Source: Planotetraspora kaengkrachanensis (GTDB lineage: Bacteria; Actinomycetota; Actinomycetes; Streptosporangiales; Streptosporangiaceae). Taken from it: a stretch of DNA of 64,000 bases. The notes beneath the pieces were generated by a model. The model did no database searches and had not been told where the DNA came from. It saw only the letters and a program-made list of their open reading frames with translations. Both the position numbers and the translations under genes were made by a program. This document shows, piece after piece, positions 55,591-64,000 of the stretch. Position 1 is the stretch's first letter, and each line of letters begins with the position of its first letter. Location: contig NZ_BONV01000042.1 in the NCBI RefSeq assembly GCF_016862895.1, positions 1 to 64,000 of the forward strand. The letters are read 5' to 3'.

Positions 55591-57018
55591 GTGAGCAAGG
55601 CAGCGAGGCCGGCGTACCGGTGCGGCGAGTGCGGGTGGACCACCGCCAAGTGGGTCGGCCGGTGCGGAGAGTGCCAGGCGTGGGGCACGGTCGAGGAGGC
55701 CGGCGCCCGCCAGGGCGTCCACGTGGTCAAGCCGGGAGCGGTGACGGCCCCCGCGGTCCCCATCGGCCAGGTCAAGGCCGAGACGGCGCACGCGAGGCCG
55801 ACGGGGGTCGCCGAGCTCGACCGCGTCCTCGGCGGCGGGCTGGTGCCGGGCGCGGTCGTCCTGCTGGCCGGCGAGCCCGGCATCGGCAAGTCGACCCTGC
55901 TGCTCGAGGCCGCCGCCCGTACGGCACGGCACGAGACCGTGCTCTACGTGACGGGTGAGGAGTCGGCCTCCCAGGTGCGGATGCGGGCCGACCGGATCGG
56001 CGCGATCGAGGAAGGGCTCTACCTCGCGGCGGAGACCGACCTGGCCGCCCTGGTGGCCCATGTCGAGAAGGTCCAGCCCCGGCTGCTGATCGTCGACTCG
56101 GTCCAGACGATCGGCTCGGCCGACGCCACAGGCGTGCCCGGCGGGGTCACCCAGGTCCGCGAGGTCGCCGGGAACCTCGTCCGGCTGGCCAAGGAGCGCG
56201 GCATGTCGACCGTGCTCGTCGGCCATGTGACCAAGGACGGCACGATCGCGGGCCCCCGCGTGCTGGAGCACCTGGTCGACGTGGTCCTGCAGTTCGAGGG
56301 CGACCGCAACTCGCGGCTGCGCATGGTCCGCGCGGCCAAGAACCGGTTCGGCCCGATCGAGGAGGTCGGCTGCTTCGACCTGCACGAGCGCGGGATCACC
56401 GGGATCTCCGACCCGAGCGGGCTGTTCGTCTCGCGGCACTCCGAGCCGGTGCCCGGCACCTGCGTCACGGTCACCATCGAGGGCACCCGGCCGATCCCCG
56501 CCGAGTTGCAGGCCCTGGTCGGGCCGACGGAGGCGCCGCAGCCCCGGCGCACCTCCTCCGGGCTCGACGCCTACCGGGTCGCGATGGTGCTCGCCGTCAT
56601 GGAACGACGGCTCAACGCCAAGATCGGCAAGTGCGACGTCTTCACCGCCACGGTCGGCGGGATCCGGCTGACCGACCCCGCCGTCGACCTGGCACTGATG
56701 TTGTCCGTGGTCAGCGCGGCCGGGGACAAGGCCCTGCCCCCCGGCCTGGTCGTGCTCGGCGAGGTCGGCCTGGCCGGCGAGCTGCGCGCGGTCAGGGACG
56801 TGCGGCGGCGGCTGGCCGAGGCGTCCCGGCTGGGGTTCACCCAGGCCCTGGTCCCCGCCGGTTCGCTCGAGAACGACGCCCCCCGGCTGGAGGCGCCGAA
56901 GTCCCGCGGCGGCCTGGTCGCGGTGCGCGCCCCGGCGTCCCGCACGTCGAATTTCGCACCCGGCTTCGACGTCACCGAAGTCGAGAACGTTTGGGATGCA
57001 CTCGCACACGTCCGGTGA
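55591..57018 (+). CDS. radA: DNA repair protein RadA
   Basis: A 475-residue RecA-like branch-migration ATPase. The N-terminal C4 zinc finger is YRCGECGWTTAKWVGRCGEC, Walker A is GEPGIGKSTL, the RadA motif KNRFG is present, and a Lon-like C-terminal domain includes LEAPKSRGG. The GTG start is 7 bases after TAGCCT (leaderless type). It lies 33 bp before disA, the order seen in many Gram-positives, where RadA binds DisA and limits c-di-AMP synthesis. Confidence 0.97.
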   Translation: MSKAARPAYRCGECGWTTAKWVGRCGECQAWGTVEEAGARQGVHVVKPGAVTAPAVPIGQVKAETAHARPTGVAELDRVLGGGLVPGAVVLLAGEPGIGKSTLLLEAAARTARHETVLYVTGEESASQVRMRADRIGAIEEGLYLAAETDLAALVAHVEKVQPRLLIVDSVQTIGSADATGVPGGVTQVREVAGNLVRLAKERGMSTVLVGHVTKDGTIAGPRVLEHLVDVVLQFEGDRNSRLRMVRAAKNRFGPIEEVGCFDLHERGITGISDPSGLFVSRHSEPVPGTCVTVTIEGTRPIPAELQALVGPTEAPQPRRTSSGLDAYRVAMVLAVMERRLNAKIGKCDVFTATVGGIRLTDPAVDLALMLSVVSAAGDKALPPGLVVLGEVGLAGELRAVRDVRRRLAEASRLGFTQALVPAGSLENDAPRLEAPKSRGGLVAVRAPASRTSNFAPGFDVTEVENVWDALAHVR

Positions 57019-57051
57019 AGAAGCCGTTACGCCGGTAAACTGGGCGGTGTC

Positions 57052-58191
57052 ATGAGCCCGCAGGGGCGTCACAGGGGCCAGGGAGCCGCCGAGCACGGGG
57101 GTCACGTGCAACACGACAAGGGACTGGACGACCGGAGGAGAACCGTGCTCGCCGCGGTCGCTCCGGGCACCGCCCTGCGTGACGGGCTGGAGCGCATCCT
57201 CCGCGGCCACACCGGCGGCCTGATCGTCCTCGGCTACAGCGACACCGTCAAGGAGATCTGCACCGGCGGATTCGAACTCGACGTCGAGTTCGCCGCCACC
57301 CGTCTGCGCGAGCTGGCGAAGATGGACGGCGCGATCGTGCTCGACAGCGACGGCCTGCGCATCGTCCGCGCCGCCGTCCACCTCGTGCCCGATCCCTCCA
57401 TCCCCACGGAGGAGTCGGGCACCCGGCACCGGACGGCGCAGCGCGTGGCCAGGCAGACCTCGCTGCCCGTGATCGCCATCAGCAAGTCGATGCGGATCAT
57501 CGCGCTCTACCTCGACGGCACGCGGTATGTCCTGGAGGAGTCCGCGGCCATCCTGTCCAAGGCCAACCAGGCGCTCGCCACGCTCGAGCGCTACAAGCTG
57601 CGGCTCGACGAGGTGGCCGGCACCCTCTCCGCGCTGGAGATCGAGGACCTGGTCACCGTGCGCGACGTGACGGTGGTCTTACAGCGCCTCGAGATGGTGC
57701 GCAGGATCGCCAGGGAGATCGAGGGCTACGTGGTCGAGCTCGGCACCGACGGCCGACTGCTCACCCTTCAACTCGACGAGCTGGTCGCCGGCGTCGACAC
57801 CGACCGTGAACTGATCGTGCGGGACTACCTGCCGTCCACACTCGACGGCGGGCCGCGGTCCTTCACCGAGGCGATGCGGGAGCTCGACGACCTGTCCTCA
57901 ACCGACCTGCTCGATCTGTCCAGAGTGGCCCACGTGCTGGGTCACTCCGGCACCGACGGCTTGGAGACCGCGGTCAGCCCGCACGGCTTCCGGCTGCTGG
58001 CAAAGGTGCCCCGGCTCTCCGACACGATCGTGGACCGGCTCGTCAGCCACTTCGGCGGCCTGCAGAAGCTTCTGGCGGCGAGCACGACCGACCTTCAGGC
58101 GGTCGGCGGGGTCGGCGAGACCCGGGCCCGCAGCGTCCGCGAAGGGCTCTCCCGCCTCGCCGAGTCGTCCATCCTGGAGCGTTACCTCTAA
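57052..58191 (+). CDS. disA: DNA-integrity scanning diadenylate cyclase
   Basis: A 379-residue enzyme that makes c-di-AMP and scans DNA for branched structures. The cyclase motifs D-G-A in [12 protein letters not shown] and R-H-R in [10 protein letters not shown] are present, followed by a linker and a C-terminal helix-hairpin-helix domain ([17 protein letters not shown]). Length is typical. It is probably co-transcribed with radA. No other c-di-AMP protein is in the window. Confidence 0.96.
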   Translation: MSPQGRHRGQGAAEHGGHVQHDKGLDDRRRTVLAAVAPGTALRDGLERILRGHTGGLIVLGYSDTVKEICTGGFELDVEFAATRLRELAKMDGAIVLDSDGLRIVRAAVHLVPDPSIPTEESGTRHRTAQRVARQTSLPVIAISKSMRIIALYLDGTRYVLEESAAILSKANQALATLERYKLRLDEVAGTLSALEIEDLVTVRDVTVVLQRLEMVRRIAREIEGYVVELGTDGRLLTLQLDELVAGVDTDRELIVRDYLPSTLDGGPRSFTEAMRELDDLSSTDLLDLSRVAHVLGHSGTDGLETAVSPHGFRLLAKVPRLSDTIVDRLVSHFGGLQKLLAASTTDLQAVGGVGETRARSVREGLSRLAESSILERYL

Positions 58192-58232
58192 CCGGCCTTC
58201 CACGTGACCGGCACGACAAGCCCCGCCGGGGC

Positions 58233-58943
58233 TCAGCGGAGATGGAAGACGACCTTCGGGCTCCTGAGGGGACCCGCGAAGGCCGACGCCACGTACGTGC
58301 CCGGCACGGCCGACGACCGCCTGCTCGCGCAGTCGCTCCCCGACAGGCGGCGATCCCACAGGATCGTGCGGACGTAGGGGACGCCTCGCTGCAACGTCTG
58401 GGTGTCGACGCCCGGGCCGCTGACGCAGTCGGCCGTCGACCAGATCCGATCCGATCCCGAGGTGACGCGCATCTCCAGCATCCGCGGCCCGACGTCGACC
58501 GTGCACGCGACCCGGGCCGTGTTCACGATCGTCAGCATGAAGCTCGGCGTCACGCCTTTGTTGTAGTAGTCCTGACCGGCCTGCAGGGCGACCACGAGGT
58601 CCTTGGCGTCACACGGGCCACCCGACCGCCGCGAACCCGCCGCCGCGCGCGCGGACGGCGTGGCCGACGCGGAGGGCAGCCGGCCGCCCGGCACCAGGGC
58701 CGTGCTCGATGGGCCGGGAGACTTCGAACCGAGCGGCGAGGGCAGCGAGACGACCATCGATTCGCCGGCACCCGGCGTGGCCTTGACGCCGGTCGGACTC
58801 TCCGGCTTGCCGGACGCGCTCGAACACGCCCAGGCCACGACTGCCACGACGACGAGCATGCCGGTGAGCACCGCCACCCGGCGGCGCCAGTAGACGTCCC
58901 CGCCCTCTACGCCGACATCACCACGGAACGTGTCCGGATCCAT
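58233..58943 (-). CDS. Single-pass membrane protein with outer beta-rich domain
   Basis: A 236-residue protein. One TM helix (VAVLTGMLVVVAVVAWACS) and a Pro/Ser-rich linker precede a C-terminal domain with paired cysteines (C-D-A-K-D-L, VACTVDVG, ADCVSGPG, SDCASRR). Similar proteins sit between disA and mutY in actinomycetes; no function is known. The start is placed at M8 of the open frame. It is convergent with disA, 41 bp away, and divergent from mutY. Confidence 0.85.
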   Translation of the reverse strand: MDPDTFRGDVGVEGGDVYWRRRVAVLTGMLVVVAVVAWACSSASGKPESPTGVKATPGAGESMVVSLPSPLGSKSPGPSSTALVPGGRLPSASATPSARAAAGSRRSGGPCDAKDLVVALQAGQDYYNKGVTPSFMLTIVNTARVACTVDVGPRMLEMRVTSGSDRIWSTADCVSGPGVDTQTLQRGVPYVRTILWDRRLSGSDCASRRSSAVPGTYVASAFAGPLRSPKVVFHLR

Positions 58944-59069
58944 ACGCACAGTATGGTGAGTCATGGGCCGCCAGGGGAAACGGCTCGCCGCGCCGGCCCC
59001 GGACGGAGGCGCCGAGGGAGTGGCTTCCGTCCGGTCCTGCTCCGGAATGACCGGCGATAAGGTCGGACG

Positions 59070-59936
59070 GTGGCCGCCTCACTGCGTGAACCGATCCTCG
59101 ACTGGTATGCCGAGCACAACCGCGACCTGCCGTGGCGGCGACCTGACGCGACCCCCTGGGGGATCCTCGTCAGCGAGATCATGCTCCAGCAGACGCCCGT
59201 CGTACGTGTGCTGCCGATCTGGGCCGACTGGATGACGCGCTGGCCGACGCCCGAGTCCCTCGCCCAGGAGCCGTCAGGCGAGGCCGTACGCCATTGGGGG
59301 CGCCTCGGCTACCCCCGCCGGGCGCTCAACCTGCACGCGTGCGCCAAGGCCATCACCGTGGAGCACGGAGGGCGGGTGCCGTCCACCTACGACGAGCTGC
59401 GCGCCCTGCCCGGCATCGGCGACTACACGGCGGCCGCCGTCGCCAGCTTCGCCTACGGGGGCAGCCACGCCGTCCTGGACACCAACGTCCGCCGGGTCCT
59501 CGCGAGAACCGTACGAGGTGAGGAGTATCCGCCCAAGGCCACCACGGCGGCCGAGCGGAAGCTGGCCGAGTCGCTGATCCCTCCGGTGGGCGCCCCGCGC
59601 TGGGCGGTCGCCGTGATGGAGCTGGGCGCCCTGGTCTGTACGGCTCGCTCTCCGCGGTGCGACGACTGCCCGGTGGCCGCCCGGTGCGCCTGGCGGCTGG
59701 CGGGACGGCCGGCCCACACGGGGCCGGCCCGGGTGGGCCAGACCTACGCGGGCACCGACCGCCAGTGCAGAGGACGGCTGCTGGCCGTACTGCGCGAGGC
59801 GTACGGCCCGGTGCCGAAGGAGGCACTCGACGTGGTGTGGGACGACCACGCCCAGCGCGAGAGGGCCCTCGACGGCCTGCTGGACGACGGCCTGGCCGAA
59901 GTCCTCGACGACGGCACCTACCGCCTCCCGGCGTGA
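59070..59936 (+). CDS. mutY: A/G-specific adenine glycosylase
   Basis: A 288-residue base-excision glycosylase that removes adenine opposite 8-oxoguanine. It has DLPWRR, SEIMLQQTPV, the helix-hairpin-helix LPGIGDYTAAAVASFAYG with catalytic Asp in VLDTNVRRVL, and the [4Fe-4S] loop C-x6-C-x2-C-x5-C. A short C-terminal NUDIX-less tail follows. The GTG is 6 bases after TAAGGT (59058-59063). Its stop TGA is part of the first core of the 53-bp tandem element. Confidence 0.96.
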   Translation: MAASLREPILDWYAEHNRDLPWRRPDATPWGILVSEIMLQQTPVVRVLPIWADWMTRWPTPESLAQEPSGEAVRHWGRLGYPRRALNLHACAKAITVEHGGRVPSTYDELRALPGIGDYTAAAVASFAYGGSHAVLDTNVRRVLARTVRGEEYPPKATTAAERKLAESLIPPVGAPRWAVAVMELGALVCTARSPRCDDCPVAARCAWRLAGRPAHTGPARVGQTYAGTDRQCRGRLLAVLREAYGPVPKEALDVVWDDHAQRERALDGLLDDGLAEVLDDGTYRLPA

Positions 59937-60102
59937 TCATGCACAGGTTCGGCGACACCCCACCCCACCTGCCCAAACTCCGACCGTGATCATGCACAGG
60001 TTCGGCGACACCCCGCCTCACCCGCGCAAACTCTGACCGTGATCATGCGCGGGTTCGGCGACACCCTCACCCGACGTGCGGAAACCAGGCACGTGATCAT
60101 GC
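59932..60102. repeat. 53-bp tandem array of CGTGATCATGC elements
   Basis: Core CGTGATCATGC starts at 59932, 59985, 60038 and 60092, so spacings are 53, 53 and 54 bp. The first three units continue as C-A/G-C-A/G-G-G-TTCGGCGACACC. The array lies between convergent mutY and the EboE-like gene; the mutY stop is in core 1, and core 4 ends 10 bp from the EboE-like stop. Spacing equals that of the elements at 16-90 and 2261-2335. Confidence 0.92.
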
Positions 60103-60111
60103 AGGGACGGG

Positions 60112-61047
60112 TCAGGCGGCGAGCTTGAGCCCGAGGTCGGTCAGGTTGCGGCGGGTCCAGTCGAGCTCGGCGGCGAGCCTGGCAACCAGGGCCGCCGGGC
60201 CCTTCGACTTGGGAGCCGTCCACTCGTGCGCCTCGACCTCGACATGGGCCGTGCCGTTGACCGCGCCGGACAAAATCGCGTTGAGCGTGTCCTGCAGCAC
60301 CGGCTGCGTGCTCGGAATCTCCTGGCTGTGGTTGTGGACGTGCCCCAGCTTCACCACGGGAGCGCCCGCGAGAGCGAGCCCCCGGAGGGCGGCGCCCCGC
60401 TCCTCAGTGCCGCAGGACAGATGGCAGGCGTCCAGGCAGACGCCGAGGTGCTCGGAGTCGATGCCGCCGACACGCGCCAGCGCCTGCTCGGTCGTTTCGA
60501 GAACGCAGCCCGGCCAGGGCTCGAACCCGACGCGGATGGTCTTGCCGGTCACGCTGTAGAGACCGCGCAACTCCCGCGAGAGCCGTTCGAGGCGGCGTGA
60601 GGCGATCGAGTGGAGGTCCGCGGGCCAGTCGCGACGCCAGCCGATCGGGATCGTCGAGATGCTGCCGAACCGCACGTCGTCGGGCAGCAGGAAGGCGAGG
60701 ATCTTCGCCAGCGCCATCGTGTAGCGGTACCGCTCGGGCTTGGCCCAGTCCGGCCCAGGAACGTCCTGATTGTGACCGCCGGCTCCGTTGAGGCTGACCA
60801 CCTCGAGGCCGCGCTCCTCCAGCGAACGGCGCAGCCGTACGAGCTCGATGCGGTCAGCGATGAGATGGTCGGCGACGGCCGGCGCCAGCCACAGGCCGAT
60901 CCCGAGCCGGTCGACGCCCAGCTTCCGCCGCACCGGCACCGCGTAGCGGGTGAGGTGGGCGATCAGGTTCTCCAGGTCCTCAGCCGGATGTACCCCAGCG
61001 TTGTAGGCCAGGTGAACGAGCGTCCCGTCGTCGTGCAACAGGCGCAT
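60112..61047 (-). CDS. EboE-like TIM-barrel protein
   Basis: A 311-residue sugar-isomerase-like barrel. The start MRLLHDDGTLVHLAYNAGVHPAEDLENL, the block GIGLWLAPAVADHL, LEVVSLNGAGGHNQ, RFGSISTIPIGWRRDWP and VGFEPWPGCVLE match my memory of EboE, a metabolite-traffic protein of the eboABCDEF cluster. The other ebo genes are not here, so it is an orphan, or the cluster is broken. The ATG starts the frame. Convergent with mutY across the repeat array. Confidence 0.7.
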   Translation of the reverse strand: MRLLHDDGTLVHLAYNAGVHPAEDLENLIAHLTRYAVPVRRKLGVDRLGIGLWLAPAVADHLIADRIELVRLRRSLEERGLEVVSLNGAGGHNQDVPGPDWAKPERYRYTMALAKILAFLLPDDVRFGSISTIPIGWRRDWPADLHSIASRRLERLSRELRGLYSVTGKTIRVGFEPWPGCVLETTEQALARVGGIDSEHLGVCLDACHLSCGTEERGAALRGLALAGAPVVKLGHVHNHSQEIPSTQPVLQDTLNAILSGAVNGTAHVEVEAHEWTAPKSKGPAALVARLAAELDWTRRNLTDLGLKLAA

Positions 61048-61418
61048 CAGATGCCTCCCAGAACGTTGTGCACTCTCCGACCATGATCCACACGATCTGT
61101 CCCGATCGCATGGGGCCGAGGTCCTACTGGCACCGGGATCTTCCCGGCCTGGACCGAGCCTCCCGCGGATGCCCGGTTTCCCGCGTCCATCCCTCGGCGG
61201 ATACGACTACTCCGTCGGGATGACCTCGAGAGCGGTCTCGCCATGTTCGCCAACGTCATGATCCGCATCGAACCGGGCCGGACTCTACAGAGTGTAGTAC
61301 TACGTTCGGTGGCGGGATACCCCGATCTCACGCAAAACCCAGACCCGAAGTGAGGTCCGCGCGTCCGTTCGCCAGACGCCGACGCAAAGGTGCGAGTTGG
61401 ACCTCTCCGGCACATGCG
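61048..61418. other. Promoter region of the EboE-like gene with a 10-bp palindrome
   Basis: About 370 bp lie between the EboE-like start and the clpC terminator. GTAGTACTAC at 61294-61303 is a perfect palindrome near CTCTACAGAG, which could be an operator. I see no gene or RNA. Confidence 0.4.
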
Positions 61419-61450
61419 AAAAAGGGCGCCCCCACTGGGGACGCCCCTTC
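61419..61450 (-). terminator. clpC terminator
   Basis: On the minus strand AAGGGGCGTCCCC and GGGGGCGCCCTT form a stem ending in TTTTT. It begins 16 bp beyond the clpC stop. Confidence 0.85.
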
Positions 61451-61466
61451 CGTCGTGCGGTCTAGA

Positions 61467-63968
<2,502 letters not shown>

Positions 63969-64000
63969 CTCGTCGCTCCTCACAGAGCGGTCAGGCGGAC

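Noticed and set aside
59932-60102. CRISPR array suggested by 53-bp periodic repeats
   Set aside because: The stretches between cores resemble each other (for example CCAAACTCCGAC and GCAAACTCTGAC), the heads vary, there are only three or four units, and no cas gene is in the window.

Overview
The window is high-GC DNA with GTG/ATG starts, ATGA/GTGA stop-start overlaps and many apparently leaderless promoters. It encodes DivIVA, DisA/RadA, ClpC, CsoR, EtfD, a mycothiol-type nitroreductase and many TetR/MarR/GntR/OmpR regulators. This suggests a filamentous actinomycete, most likely Streptosporangiaceae or a close relative. That placement is inferred from gene style, not from a marker gene.

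Layout. 0.1-2.2 kb: a DUF2786 protein and an HD-domain protein, bracketed by copies of a dispersed palindromic element. 2.3-9.4 kb: an envelope system in which a minus-strand operon (lipoprotein, peptidoglycan-binding adaptor, ABC ATPase, MacB-type permease, then a second lipoprotein) diverges from an OmpR/histidine kinase pair. The kinase sensor domain has the same four-cysteine layout as the two lipoproteins. 9.4-15.4 kb: cobQ, a photolyase, an FAD monooxygenase with a divergent TetR, and a zinc formaldehyde dehydrogenase. 15.5-29 kb: a complete selenocysteine regulon of selB-selA, tRNA-Sec(UCA), selD and a selenocysteine formate dehydrogenase (fdhABC) with an in-frame UGA and a SECIS-like hairpin. 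A 4-kb accessory segment (18.7-22.9 kb) lies between selA and the tRNA and ends in a deletion-scarred tyrosine integrase touching the tRNA 3' end.

29-40.7 kb: mixed metabolism and regulation, including MarR, GNAT, a nitronate monooxygenase-like protein, a PcaB-like lyase, an Rv2466c-type protein, a PEP-mutase-like protein, a tail-to-tail two-component pair, a PPOX protein, a zinc-finger HTH protein, kynureninase and GntR with a small partner. 40.8-51.5 kb: DivIVA-like coiled-coil protein, gamma carbonic anhydrase, a secreted endonuclease/phosphatase, a PIG-V-like transferase, CsoR with its operator, a GT4 glycosyltransferase with an unknown partner, and EtfD. 51.7-64 kb: a TetR/methyltransferase/isomerase operon, MerR-thioredoxin, radA-disA, mutY, an EboE-like protein and clpC.

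How the genes work together. The formaldehyde dehydrogenase and the selenium-dependent formate dehydrogenase could oxidise formaldehyde to CO2, with the sel genes supplying the selenocysteine machinery. The 2.3-9.4 kb locus looks like a self-contained envelope-stress sensing and export unit. Three convergent 3' ends carry an element family with a TGATCATGC core spaced 53-54 bp apart. Long open frames opposite the real genes are shadows and are left out.
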